DNA of 64,000 bases from Geothrix campi (GTDB lineage: Bacteria > Acidobacteriota > Holophagae > Holophagales > Holophagaceae): the NCBI RefSeq assembly GCF_024609265.1, contig NZ_JANHMP010000001.1, positions 682,001-746,000 on the forward strand, read 5' to 3'. The translations under genes were made by a program, and so were the position numbers. Below the pieces are notes generated by a model. The model was not told the DNA's origin and made no database searches. It worked only from the letters and a program-made list of their open reading frames with translations. The stretch's first letter is position 1, and every line of letters begins with the position of its first letter. Of this stretch, positions 55,257 through 63,653 are shown piece by piece.

Positions 55257-55979
55257 ATGCGCTGGAGCACCCCCCGGGTAGCCACCCTGGTGGCCCTCAG
55301 CTTCACCCTCCACTGCACCCGGCCTCCCGCGACCTACGTGACGCCAGCCACCGGGTCCCGCAATGGCGCCCTGGCCGCTGATGGACAGGCCTACGTCGAA
55401 GAGGGCGTGGCCAGCTGGTACGGCGGCAATGATGACGGATTCGCTGGCCGGCCAACGGCCAGTGGTGAAATTTTCGATCCCGAGCAGTTCACCTGTGCCC
55501 ACCGGACTCTGCCTCTCGGCAGCTTCGTCGAGGTGGAAAACCTGGAAAACCGCAAACGCACCGTCCTCCGGGTGAATGATCGCGGCCCCTTTATCAAGGG
55601 GCGCATGCTGGACCTCTCCAAACGCGGCGCCGAGGAATTGGGCTTCCTGGGCCGAGGCACCACGCGGGTCCGTCTCCGCTCTGTGGACGCCATGGGCCTG
55701 CCCACCGCCCTGGATCCGGCCATGGATCACATGGACCCCTTCGTCGTTCAGGTGGCTGCGCTTTCCGATCCCAAGAACATCGAGTCACTTACGCGCGAAC
55801 TTGAAAACACCTTCGGCGTGGTGACGTTGCAGGGCGCCACCACTCGCGGCGGTCTGGCTGTGAAGCGGGTCCGGGTCGGCAGCTACACCACCCGCCAGGA
55901 TGCTGAGCAGGCGGCCGAACAGCTCGCCAAGCTCCTCAAGGACCGCGGTGTCGAACCCTTCATCACCCGCCAGCGCTGA
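55257..55979 (+). CDS. rlpA: RlpA-type septal lytic transglycosylase-like protein with SPOR domain
   Basis: A 240-residue envelope protein. After a signal peptide with a Cys (TLVALSFTLHC), which may be lipidated, comes the double-psi beta-barrel of RlpA (GVASWYGGNDDGFAGRPTAS, LPLGSFVEVENLENRK, VNDRGPFIKGRMLDLSKRGA) and a SPOR domain at the C-terminus (PFVVQVAALSDPKNIESL, RVRVGSYTTRQDAEQ). RlpA proteins cut or bind denuded glycan strands at the septum. ATG 55257 is preferred to the ATG at 55122 because of the signal peptide. Confidence 0.9.
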   Translation: MRWSTPRVATLVALSFTLHCTRPPATYVTPATGSRNGALAADGQAYVEEGVASWYGGNDDGFAGRPTASGEIFDPEQFTCAHRTLPLGSFVEVENLENRKRTVLRVNDRGPFIKGRMLDLSKRGAEELGFLGRGTTRVRLRSVDAMGLPTALDPAMDHMDPFVVQVAALSDPKNIESLTRELENTFGVVTLQGATTRGGLAVKRVRVGSYTTRQDAEQAAEQLAKLLKDRGVEPFITRQR

Positions 55980-56652
55980 ACCCCTGCGCCCCTTCCTGGT
56001 CATCCCGGCCGGGGGGCGGGGCCTGCGCATGGGTGGCGGCCTGCCCAAGCAGTTCAGGGATTGGGGCGGCCGCCCCCTGCTCCAGGCCACGGTGGAAGCC
56101 TTTCTGGCCCCGGGCATGCCCCACCTTGCAGGTATCGCCCTCGCCGTACCTGAGAGCCACCTGGAGGAAACCCGCTCCTGGTCCTTCAGCGCGCCCTGCT
56201 GGGTGGTGCCGGGAGGGGAAACGCGGCAAACCTCGGTCTGGTCAGCTCTCCGGGCTCTGCCTGACCAGCCCTTGGCTCCGGTGATGATCCACGATGCCGT
56301 TCGCCCCTTCCCTCCCACCGCCCCGCTCTGGGAGGCCCTGGAGGCCCTGAACCGATTCGACGGTGTCCTCCTCGGCGAACCCTCCACCGATACCCTCAAG
56401 CGGGTGGATGCCGATGGACGCGTGCTCGGCACCGAACCCAGGGAATCCTTCTTCCGGGCCCAGACTCCCCAGATCGCGCGCCTGGGGACCTGGCTCCATG
56501 CCTTCCAGGCCGCCGACGCCGCGGGTTTCAGTGCCACGGATGATGTGGCCCTGCTGGAACGCTTGGGACTTACGGTGAAGGTGATTCCCAGCCCCAGCTC
56601 CAACCTGAAGCTCACCACCCCCGAAGACTGGGAACGTACCCAGCCGCGCTGA
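55948..56652 (+). CDS. ispD: 2-C-methyl-D-erythritol 4-phosphate cytidylyltransferase
   Basis: MEP-pathway enzyme for isoprenoid precursors. The 234-residue protein has VIPAGGRGLRMGGGLPKQF (the nucleotide-binding loop, with one residue fewer than the common AAGxGxRM form), VVPGGETRQTSVWSAL, VMIHDAVRPF, RAQTPQIARLG and ATDDVALLE, all IspD signatures. The start is GTG 55948 after AAGGA, since no ATG is available and the frame to the next upstream start overlaps rlpA further. It overlaps the rlpA end by 32 bases, which is unusual. Confidence 0.9.
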   Translation: MSNPSSPASAEPLRPFLVIPAGGRGLRMGGGLPKQFRDWGGRPLLQATVEAFLAPGMPHLAGIALAVPESHLEETRSWSFSAPCWVVPGGETRQTSVWSALRALPDQPLAPVMIHDAVRPFPPTAPLWEALEALNRFDGVLLGEPSTDTLKRVDADGRVLGTEPRESFFRAQTPQIARLGTWLHAFQAADAAGFSATDDVALLERLGLTVKVIPSPSSNLKLTTPEDWERTQPR

Positions 56653-56776
56653 CCCCTGACCACGGTGTGTGGTGGATGAACCCACATCCAACCCTTTTCC
56701 ATCACTACTCAAATAATGAAATGATTCGAGTAGAAAAACGGCACAATACTGGCTTACGAATCTGCGAGGACGAACC
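56653..56776. promoter_or_regulatory. AT-rich region upstream of lpxC
   Basis: The 124 bases between ispD and lpxC include an AT-rich stretch from about 56700 to 56760 (tcactactcaaataatgaaa, gattcgagtagaaaaacg). gcacaatact near 56742 looks like an extended -10 region. A weak hairpin (ggatg-catcc) around 56675-56690 may end the ispD transcript. Promoter assignment is only by composition. Confidence 0.4.
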
Positions 56777-57697
56777 ATGCCCCGCAGCACCACGCCCCAG
56801 ACCTTGAGCCGCGAGATCACGATCTCGGGCCATGGCCTGCACGGCAACCGCCCCTGTTCGGTGAGGCTGGTGCCCGTGACGGAGCCCTCCGGGCTCGTCT
56901 TTGTCCACACGCCCACGGGTACCGTGATTCCGGCCAAGGCCGATCTGGCGGGCGATCTGGTGCTGGCCACCACCCTGGTGAAGGATGCTGTGCGCCTCCA
57001 GACCATCGAGCACCTGCTGTCGGCCCTCAGCGGCCTGGAAATCGAGCATCTCCGCATCGAAGTGGACGCCGAGGAACTGCCCATCCTGGATGGCAGCGCC
57101 GCCCCCTGGGTGGACGCCATCCTGCAGGCGGGCACGCAGGCCCTCGAAGGCCGCCGCCGCTTCCTGAAGATCACCCGGCCCGTGGAAGTCCGGAACGGCG
57201 ACCGCTGGATCCGCGCCCTTCCCTACGATGGCCTGCGCCTGCGCTACGTCATCGACTTCCCCATCCCCGCCCTGGGCCGCCAGAGCCGCGAGCTGACCCT
57301 CACCCCGGAGAAGTACCGCCGGGAGCTGGGCGCGGCCCGCACCTTCTGCCTGGCCCAGGAGATCGATATGATGCGCGCCCGCGGCCTCGCTCTGGGCGGC
57401 AGCCTGGACAATGCCGTGGTCTTCGGTGCCGACGGCCCCCTCAACGAGTCCCTCCGCTTCGAAGATGAAGCCGTGCGCCACAAGATGCTCGATCTGGTGG
57501 GTGACCTGGCCCTCCTCGGCGCCCCCCTGCTGGGCCTCGTGGAAGCCCACGCCGCCGGCCACGCCCTGCACGTCGCCCTCGCCCAGGCCATCCTGGCGGA
57601 TCCCAGCTGCTGGGAGTGGACCGAGGACGCCGAGCCCACCAATGTGCGCTTCTTCTTCCAGCCCTCCGATCTCAGCATCGCCGCCCAGCCAGCCTGA
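56777..57697 (+). CDS. lpxC: UDP-3-O-acyl-N-acetylglucosamine deacetylase
   Basis: Zinc deacetylase that commits UDP-GlcNAc to lipid A synthesis. The 306-residue protein has the expected segments: SREITISGHGLHGNRPCSVRL, TIEHLLSALSGLEIEHL with a zinc His, EELPILDGSAAPWVDAI, EDEAVRHKMLDLVGDLALLG with a second zinc ligand, and HAAGHALHVALA with the catalytic His. Length is typical. Its presence shows that the organism makes lipid A. The 61-base gap to hisD suggests that the his operon may begin after it. Confidence 0.96.
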   Translation: MPRSTTPQTLSREITISGHGLHGNRPCSVRLVPVTEPSGLVFVHTPTGTVIPAKADLAGDLVLATTLVKDAVRLQTIEHLLSALSGLEIEHLRIEVDAEELPILDGSAAPWVDAILQAGTQALEGRRRFLKITRPVEVRNGDRWIRALPYDGLRLRYVIDFPIPALGRQSRELTLTPEKYRRELGAARTFCLAQEIDMMRARGLALGGSLDNAVVFGADGPLNESLRFEDEAVRHKMLDLVGDLALLGAPLLGLVEAHAAGHALHVALAQAILADPSCWEWTEDAEPTNVRFFFQPSDLSIAAQPA

Positions 57698-57758
57698 TTT
57701 CGATCGAGTGCTTGTGGTCCACGCGCGAAGCTGGCAGGCTTGATCCTTCGCCCTTGAG

Positions 57759-59096
57759 GTGCACAGGTGTTACTTCATCTCCAGCCATGACCTGACGAAC
57801 CGGGCGGACGTGCCCGGGTGGGTGGCCGCGCTGGCGCGGAATGGGGAGACGGAGGACGCGACGCGGAAGGCTGTGATGGCCATCCTGGCGGACGTGCGCC
57901 GGGACGGGCTGAAGGCCGTGCTGGAGTGGACGGCGCGGCTGGACGGTGTGAGCCTCGACCCCTCGGCCTTGCGCATTCCCGGATCCGCCCTCGCAGCGGC
58001 CCGCACCGACCTGGATCGCCGCCAGCCTGAGCTCATGGCCGCCCTGCGGCAGATGATCGCCAATGTGCGCCGGTTCGCGGAGGGTCAGCGCGGCTGCCTG
58101 CGCGACCTGGAGCTGCCCCTGCCCGGCGGCGGCACCGTGGGCGAACGCTGGTGCCCCCTGAAGACCGCGGGCGTCTACATCCCCGGCGGGCGCGCCTTCT
58201 ATCCCTCCACCCTCGCCATGACCGTGATTCCCGCCCAGGTGGCCGGCGTGGCCCGCATCGTGGGGGTCACACCTCCCAAACCCCAACCCACCCTGCCTGG
58301 CGCCTGGGGCGTGGATCCCCTGGTGCTGGCCTGTGCCGCAGAGCTGGGCCTCACAGAACTCTACCCCTTCGGTGGCGCCCAGGCCCTGGCCTGGCTGGCC
58401 TTCGGAGAACCCGCCGTGGACCTCGTGGCCGGTCCCGGCAACCGCTTCGTGGCCGAGGCCAAGCGCCAGCTCATCGGCACCTGCGGCATCGATGCCCTGG
58501 CGGGTCCCACGGAGCTGCTGGTGCTCGCCGATGCCAGCGCCGACCCCGCCTGGCTGGCCGAGGACCTGATGGCCCAGGCCGAGCACGATCCCGACGCCGC
58601 CGCCGTGCTGGTGAGCGCCGACCGCGCCCTGCTCAAAGCCGTGGAAGGCGAACTCCAGACCCGCGTGGCCGCCTCGCCCCGCCGCACCATCCTCGAGCAG
58701 AGCCTGGGCACCCACGGACGGCTGGTCTGCGCGGAGCGCGACCTGGCGATCGCCCTGGCCCAGGCCTGGGCGCCCGAGCACCTCGAGCTCTGCGTCCGTG
58801 ATCCCGAGGCTTGGCTGCCCTCGCTGACCACCGCCGGCGCCGTCTTCATCGGCAGCGCCAGCGCCGAGGCCTTCGGCGACTACGGTGCCGGGCCCAACCA
58901 CGTGCTGCCCACAGACCGCAGCGCCCGCTATACCAGCCCCCTGGGCGTGGCGACCTTCCTCAAGCGCCAGAGCCTGCTGCGGCTCTCCCCCGCCGATGCC
59001 GCCGCCATGGCGCCCTGGGTCGAGAAGCTGGCCGAGGCCGAGGGCCTCACCCACCACGGCCGCAGCGCCGGTCTGCGCGGCCATCACCACCCCTAG
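57759..59096 (+). CDS. hisD: Histidinol dehydrogenase
   Basis: NAD-dependent, zinc-containing enzyme for the last two steps of histidine synthesis. The 445-residue protein has WCPLKTAGVYIPGGRAFYPST, DLVAGPGNRFVAEAKRQLIG, AGPTELLVLADASADP, AEHDPDAAAVLVS (zinc region) and GAGPNHVLPTDRSARYTSPLGV with its catalytic His. The start GTG 57759 gives the residues upstream of the conserved block; the ribosome binding site is only moderate. It is the first his gene in the window; hisG is not found upstream. Confidence 0.96.
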   Translation: MHRCYFISSHDLTNRADVPGWVAALARNGETEDATRKAVMAILADVRRDGLKAVLEWTARLDGVSLDPSALRIPGSALAAARTDLDRRQPELMAALRQMIANVRRFAEGQRGCLRDLELPLPGGGTVGERWCPLKTAGVYIPGGRAFYPSTLAMTVIPAQVAGVARIVGVTPPKPQPTLPGAWGVDPLVLACAAELGLTELYPFGGAQALAWLAFGEPAVDLVAGPGNRFVAEAKRQLIGTCGIDALAGPTELLVLADASADPAWLAEDLMAQAEHDPDAAAVLVSADRALLKAVEGELQTRVAASPRRTILEQSLGTHGRLVCAERDLAIALAQAWAPEHLELCVRDPEAWLPSLTTAGAVFIGSASAEAFGDYGAGPNHVLPTDRSARYTSPLGVATFLKRQSLLRLSPADAAAMAPWVEKLAEAEGLTHHGRSAGLRGHHHP

Positions 59097-59178
59097 GGAG
59101 CGTCTCTCCGCCGAGCGCTCCGATCCGCTTCTTCTCCCAAGAGGCCTGGTTTCCTCCTACCCTCATCCCGAGCTGCCC

Positions 59179-60954
59179 ATGTCCCTCCTCCGACCCGACC
59201 TTGCCGACCTGCCCGCCTACCGGCGCCCCCCTGAGCCGCCCACCGGCCTCCGCCTGCACATGAACGAGGCGGGTTCCGACTGGCCCGCGGAAGCCCGCGA
59301 GGCGTTGCTGGCGCGGCTCCGCACCCTGCCCTTCAACCTCTACCCCGAGCGCCAGGAGGAACTCACCGAGCGCCTGCGGAAGCGCATGGGTGCCCCCGAA
59401 GGCGGCCTGCTGTTGGGGCCCTCCAGCGGCGCCCTCCTGGACCTGGTGGCCATGGCGGGCCTCAGCTCCGGCGACACCGTGGCCATTCCAGATCCGGGGT
59501 TCAGCCTCTACCCCATGCTGGTGCGCCGGAACGGCGGCCAGGTGTGCAAGGTGCCTCAGGGCACGGGCTTTCCGCTGGAGCCCTGGTTCGAGTCCCTGGA
59601 CTGCCGTCAGGTCTGGTTGACGCTGCCCAACAATCCCACCGGCGCCTGGGTATCGCCGGAGGAGCTGGAACCCCTGCTGGCGGCGGCCGCAGCCCGACCG
59701 GAACCGCCACTGATCGTGATGGATGAGGCCTATGCGGAGTTCGCCCCGGCCACCCACCGCCTGGCCGTGGACCGCTACCCGAACGTGGTGCTGCTGCGCA
59801 CCTTCAGCAAGGCGCTGGCCTCCGCCTCCTGGCGCCTGGGCTACCTGCTGGGCGACCCGGCCCTGGTGTCGAAGCTCGCCACCCTGCAGCTGCCCTACTC
59901 CATTCCCGCCGCCAGCCTGGAGGCCCTGGATGTGGCCCTGGACTTCGCCCCGGCCTTCGAGCCCGCCGTGCGGGCCCTGCCGGAGCGGCGCGACCGCCTG
60001 GCGGCCTCCCTGAAGGCGTCCCTGCCGGCCCACACCGCCGCCCCCAGCGCCGGCAACTTCATCCATGTGACGCCGGATCCCTCGGATGCGCTGGAAGCCG
60101 AGGGCATCAAGGTGCGCCGCCTGCCCGGCACCGGCGCCGCGCGGCTCACCATCGGCACGGAACCGGACACGACCCGCGTGGCCGCGGCCCTGGGCGCGGC
60201 ATTGCCGAGGCCTGCGCCACGACTGCGCCGGCGCCTGCTGGTCCTGGACATCGACGGCGTGCTCATCGACGCCGACCGCAGCTTCCTGGAGGCCGTGGCC
60301 CGGGCCCTGGCGGAGCTGCGTCCCGCCCTGCCCTGGTCCGACGAGGCCTACCGCGCCTTCAAGCGCCTGGGCGGCTACAACAATGACTTCCGTCTCGCAG
60401 CGGGCGCCCTGGCCCTGGCCGAGATCCACGGCGACATGGACCTCCGGCCCGTGATCGAAGCGGCGGACGGCCGCGGCTTCCCGGAGCTCGACGCGCGGAT
60501 GGAGGCCCTGGAGCCCGCGGCGCAGGTCGTGGTGCAGAAGCACTACGCGGACACCATCCGCCTGGAACGCCCCCTGGTGGATCTGGCCGAGCTGCAGGCC
60601 ACGGGCTGGGAGCTGGCGGTGCTCACCGGGCGTCCGCCCGAAGAACTGGATCTGGCCTGGAAGGTGCTGGGCTTTTCGCTGCCCGCGGTCTGCGATGCGG
60701 CGCCCCACCTTCGCAAGCCCGAGCCCGCGGGCCTGCTCCAGCTGGCGGACGCCTTTCGGGCGGAGGAGGTCGTCTTCGCGGGAGACACGGTGGACGACGC
60801 GCGCTGCCTGCGCGCCGCCGCCGGGCTGAAACCCGAGGTGGCCTGGCGCTTCGCGGCCCTGGGTCCCGACCGGGCCCGCTTCGCCGCGGCCGAGGATGCC
60901 GAGTCCGGAACCCTGCGCGACCTGCTGCCCACGCTGACCCAGGAGCTGCCATGA
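59179..60954 (+). CDS. hisC: Histidinol-phosphate aminotransferase fused to HAD-superfamily phosphatase
   Basis: A 591-residue two-domain protein. Residues 1-~345 are a PLP-dependent class I/II aminotransferase of the HisC type: LLGPSSGALLDLV, WLTLPNNPTGAWVSPEE, IVMDEAYAEF and RTFSKALASASWRLGYL with the PLP Lys at about residue 211. From about residue 350 there is a HAD domain with all four motifs: LDIDGVLIDAD (nucleophile Asp), AVLTGRPPEE (Thr), RKPEPAG (Lys) and FAGDTVDDAR (acidic pair). The dehydratase gene that follows lacks a phosphatase domain, so the fused HAD is the candidate histidinol-phosphate phosphatase. Confidence 0.92.
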   Translation: MSLLRPDLADLPAYRRPPEPPTGLRLHMNEAGSDWPAEAREALLARLRTLPFNLYPERQEELTERLRKRMGAPEGGLLLGPSSGALLDLVAMAGLSSGDTVAIPDPGFSLYPMLVRRNGGQVCKVPQGTGFPLEPWFESLDCRQVWLTLPNNPTGAWVSPEELEPLLAAAAARPEPPLIVMDEAYAEFAPATHRLAVDRYPNVVLLRTFSKALASASWRLGYLLGDPALVSKLATLQLPYSIPAASLEALDVALDFAPAFEPAVRALPERRDRLAASLKASLPAHTAAPSAGNFIHVTPDPSDALEAEGIKVRRLPGTGAARLTIGTEPDTTRVAAALGAALPRPAPRLRRRLLVLDIDGVLIDADRSFLEAVARALAELRPALPWSDEAYRAFKRLGGYNNDFRLAAGALALAEIHGDMDLRPVIEAADGRGFPELDARMEALEPAAQVVVQKHYADTIRLERPLVDLAELQATGWELAVLTGRPPEELDLAWKVLGFSLPAVCDAAPHLRKPEPAGLLQLADAFRAEEVVFAGDTVDDARCLRAAAGLKPEVAWRFAALGPDRARFAAAEDAESGTLRDLLPTLTQELP

Positions 60955-61535
60955 GAACCGCCACCCTGACCCGCGCCACCGCCGAGACCCAGGTGAAGAT
61001 GAGCCTTTCGCTGGACGGCGGTGAAGCCCGCATCCGCACGGGCCTGGGCTACTTCGACCACATGCTGATGCAGCTCGCGAAGCACGGCGGCTTCGGCCTC
61101 GAGGTGGAGGCCACCGGCGACCTGCCCGTGGACAGCCACCACCTGGTGGAGGATGTGGGCCTCTGCCTGGGCGACGCCCTGAAGTCCGCCCTGGGCGACC
61201 GCGCGGGCATCGCCCGCTTCGCCCACGCCTACATACCTCTGGACGAGGCCCTGGCCCGCGTCGTGGTGGACCTCTCCGGCCGCCCCTGGTGCGAGTTCCA
61301 CGCGGACCTGCCGCCGGTCGTCCTCGGCGACGGCTTCCAGGTGGAGATGGTCCGGGAGTTCTTCATCGCCCTGGCCATGCGCGGCGGCCTGGCCATTCAC
61401 GCGGACCTCATCCGCGGTGTGAACACGCACCACAAGGTCGAGGCCCTCTTCAAGGCCCTGGCCAAGGCCCTGCGCCAGGCCACCCGCACCGAAGGCGGCG
61501 GCGTGCCGTCCACCAAGGGGACCCTGTCCGCATGA
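60951..61535 (+). CDS. hisB: Imidazoleglycerol-phosphate dehydratase
   Basis: Manganese enzyme that dehydrates IGP in histidine synthesis. The 194-residue protein is the stand-alone form without a phosphatase domain: GLGYFDHMLMQLAKHGGFGLEV (metal His), DSHHLVEDVGLCLGDALKSALGDRAGIARF, WCEFHADLPP and GVNTHHKVEALFKALAKALRQA (second metal His cluster). It overlaps the hisC::HAD gene by 4 bases and the hisH gene by 4 bases (ATGA in each case). Confidence 0.96.
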   Translation: MRTATLTRATAETQVKMSLSLDGGEARIRTGLGYFDHMLMQLAKHGGFGLEVEATGDLPVDSHHLVEDVGLCLGDALKSALGDRAGIARFAHAYIPLDEALARVVVDLSGRPWCEFHADLPPVVLGDGFQVEMVREFFIALAMRGGLAIHADLIRGVNTHHKVEALFKALAKALRQATRTEGGGVPSTKGTLSA

Positions 61536-62173
61536 GCGCCGGCCTCATCACCCTCATCGATTACGAGGCCGGGAACCTGGCCTCGCTGGAAGGGGCTCTG
61601 GATCGCCTGGATCTGCCGTATGTCCGGGCCGCCTCGCCTGAGCAGGTGGCGCAGTCCGGTCCCATTGTATTGCCGGGCGTGGGGCACTTCGAGTCCGCGC
61701 GGAGGTCGCTGCAGGAACGTGGTTGGTGGCGCCTGCTGCCTGAACTCGTGGCAGAGGGCCGCCCCCTTCTGGGCATCTGTCTGGGCCTCCAGTTGCTGGC
61801 CGAAGGCAGCGAGGAGGCCCCCCGCGCCTCGGGCCTCGGCCTGATCCCGGGCATCGTGCGCCGTTTGGGACCCGGCGTGAAGGTTCCCCACATGGGCTGG
61901 AGCCAGGTGCGCCAAGCCTCTCCCCATCCGGCCCTGCCGGATCCCGAAGGAGCTTGGCTCTACTTCGTGCACAGCTACGCCCTGGAACCCGCGGCCGAGA
62001 CCGTCTACCTGGCTGACCACGGACGTCCCTTCGCTGCCGTCGAGGCCCGGGGAAAGGTCCTGGGCTTCCAGCCCCACCCCGAGAAATCGGGCCCCACCGG
62101 CCTCCTGCTGCTGCAGTCGACCCTGGCCTGGATGGGCGCCACCGCGACCACTCCGGAGGCACCATGCAATTGA
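61532..62173 (+). CDS. hisH: Imidazole glycerol phosphate synthase glutaminase subunit
   Basis: Releases ammonia from glutamine for HisF. The 213-residue protein is a class I amidotransferase: LIDYEAGNLASLEGALDRL, IVLPGVGHF, nucleophile Cys in LLGICLGLQLL, and the His/Glu pair in FQPHPEKSGPTG. Partner hisF lies two genes downstream. The gene overlaps hisB by 4 bases; its last bases lie in a 23-bp duplication shared with the hisA start, so the C-terminal residues (APCN) come from duplicated sequence. Confidence 0.95.
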   Translation: MSAGLITLIDYEAGNLASLEGALDRLDLPYVRAASPEQVAQSGPIVLPGVGHFESARRSLQERGWWRLLPELVAEGRPLLGICLGLQLLAEGSEEAPRASGLGLIPGIVRRLGPGVKVPHMGWSQVRQASPHPALPDPEGAWLYFVHSYALEPAAETVYLADHGRPFAAVEARGKVLGFQPHPEKSGPTGLLLLQSTLAWMGATATTPEAPCN

Positions 62174-62196
62174 CCTGGGAGGCGTTGTGCAATTGA
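62155..62196 (+). repeat. 23-bp offset duplication of RBS and start at hisH/hisA junction
   Basis: ggaggc-acca-tgcaattga (62155-62173) is repeated as ggaggc-gttg-tgcaattga (62178-62196), 23 bases later. Both contain a GGAGG ribosome binding site and a start codon: ATG in the first copy, GTG in the second. The first would start a mini-ORF of 10 residues ending TGA at 62196, out of frame with hisA; the second is the hisA start. Confidence 0.75.
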
Positions 62197-62900
62197 TCCC
62201 GAGCATGGACCTGCTGCAGGGCCGTCTGGTCCGCCTTCGCCATGGCGACCGCGCCCAAGCCACCTTCTACGATTTCACGCCCGAGGGCTGGGTCGAGCAC
62301 CTGATCGCGGCGGGGGCCAGGCGCATCCACCTGGTGGACCTGGATGGCGCCTTCGGCGAGCCCCGCCAGGGGGCCTTCACCACCTTCCCCGCCCGCTTCC
62401 CCCAGGTACGCTTCCAGCTGGGCGGCGGCCTGCGCGACCGCACATCCATCGAGGAAGTGCTGGCCCTGGGTTTCGACGCCGTGGTGGGCACCCTGGCCGT
62501 GGAGCAGCCCTCGGCCCTCCGGGGTCTGCCTGGGGATCGCATCGTCGCGGCCCTCGACCTCAAGGGCCAGAGCATCGTCACTCGCGGCTGGCAGGCCCCC
62601 AGCGCCTGCGCCTCCACGGATGTCTTCGAGGCCCTGCTCATGCTGGGCTTCGATCGGGCGCTCGTCACGGACGTCAGCCGAGATGGCACTCTGGAGGGTC
62701 CCGGCCTGGAGGCCGCAGCCTGGGTGGCCCGTGAGGGTTTCCAGGTGCAGGCCTCCGGCGGCGTGAAGGGTCTATCGGACCTCCCGGCCCTGGAGGCGCT
62801 GCCCGGCGTGGTGGGCGCCATCAGCGGCAAGGCCCTCATGGAGGGCTTCATCCCCCTGGACGATCCGCGCACCCGCGCCGCCCTGGCAGGAGGCGCCTGA
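62187..62900 (+). CDS. hisA: ProFAR isomerase (1-(5-phosphoribosyl)-5-[(5-phosphoribosylamino)methylideneamino]imidazole-4-carboxamide isomerase)
   Basis: Amadori isomerase, a (beta-alpha)8 barrel of 237 residues. Visible parts are the first-strand Asp in QLIPSMDLLQGRLVRL, HLVDLDGAFG, the phosphate site VRFQLGGGLRDRTSIEEVL, the second catalytic Asp region VTDVSRDGTLEGPGLE and VQASGGVKGLSDL. The start is GTG 62187; the RBS is part of the local duplication. hisF follows with a one-base TGATG overlap. Confidence 0.95.
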   Translation: MQLIPSMDLLQGRLVRLRHGDRAQATFYDFTPEGWVEHLIAAGARRIHLVDLDGAFGEPRQGAFTTFPARFPQVRFQLGGGLRDRTSIEEVLALGFDAVVGTLAVEQPSALRGLPGDRIVAALDLKGQSIVTRGWQAPSACASTDVFEALLMLGFDRALVTDVSRDGTLEGPGLEAAAWVAREGFQVQASGGVKGLSDLPALEALPGVVGAISGKALMEGFIPLDDPRTRAALAGGA

Positions 62901-63652
62901 TGCCCGCCAAGCGCATCATCCCCTGCCTCGACGTGAAGAAGGGCCGTGTCGTGAAGGGCGTCCAGTTCAAGGAGCTCCGCGACCTCGGATCTCCTGTGGA
63001 GCTGGCCCGGCGCTACGACCTGGAAGGCGCGGACGAGCTGGTCTTCCTCGACATCGCGGCCTCTCTGGAAAACCGCGGCACGCGAGAGGCCTGGGTGCGC
63101 GACGTGGCCCGGGAATTGAGCATCCCCTTCACGGTGGGCGGCGGTGTTTCCAGCGTGGAGGACGCCCGCAGCCTGTTGCGTTCCGGTGCGGACAAGGTGG
63201 CCGTGAACACCGCCGCGGCCCTGCGGCCGGATCTGGTCTGCGAACTCGCGAACGCCTTCGGGCGCCAGTGCGTGGTGGCGGCCGTGGATGTGAAGCGCGA
63301 TGCCGACCTGGGCTGGCGCGTCTACCTGAAGGGCGGCACTGAACCCACGGAACGGTCGGCCATCGACTGGCTCTGGGAGCTCAACGACCTCGGGGCGGGC
63401 GAGATCCTGCTCACCTCCATGGATCGTGACGGTACCGGCGACGGCTTCGACCTGCCCCTGCTGGACTTGGCCTCGGAACTGCCCATCCCCCTCATCGCCT
63501 CCGGTGGCGCGGGACTCGAAATCCACTTTCTGGAGGCCCTGGAGCATGGCGCCGATGCCGTGCTGGCCGCCACGCTCTTCCACGAGGGCATCCTGCCCAT
63601 TCCCCGCCTCAAGACCTATCTGGCCCAGAACGACATCTCCATACGGATCTGA
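62900..63652 (+). CDS. hisF: Imidazole glycerol phosphate synthase cyclase subunit
   Basis: Cyclase partner of HisH, producing IGP and AICAR. The 250-residue barrel has IIPCLDVKKGRVVKGVQFKE with the catalytic Asp, DELVFLDIAAS, PFTVGGGVSSVEDARSLL, GADKVAVNTAA, GEILLTSMDRDGTGDGFDL with the second catalytic Asp, and the closing IASGGAG with ADAVLAATLFHEG. ATG 62900 shares a base with the hisA stop. It is followed by hisI after a single base. Confidence 0.97.
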   Translation: MPAKRIIPCLDVKKGRVVKGVQFKELRDLGSPVELARRYDLEGADELVFLDIAASLENRGTREAWVRDVARELSIPFTVGGGVSSVEDARSLLRSGADKVAVNTAAALRPDLVCELANAFGRQCVVAAVDVKRDADLGWRVYLKGGTEPTERSAIDWLWELNDLGAGEILLTSMDRDGTGDGFDLPLLDLASELPIPLIASGGAGLEIHFLEALEHGADAVLAATLFHEGILPIPRLKTYLAQNDISIRI

Positions 63653-63653
63653 C

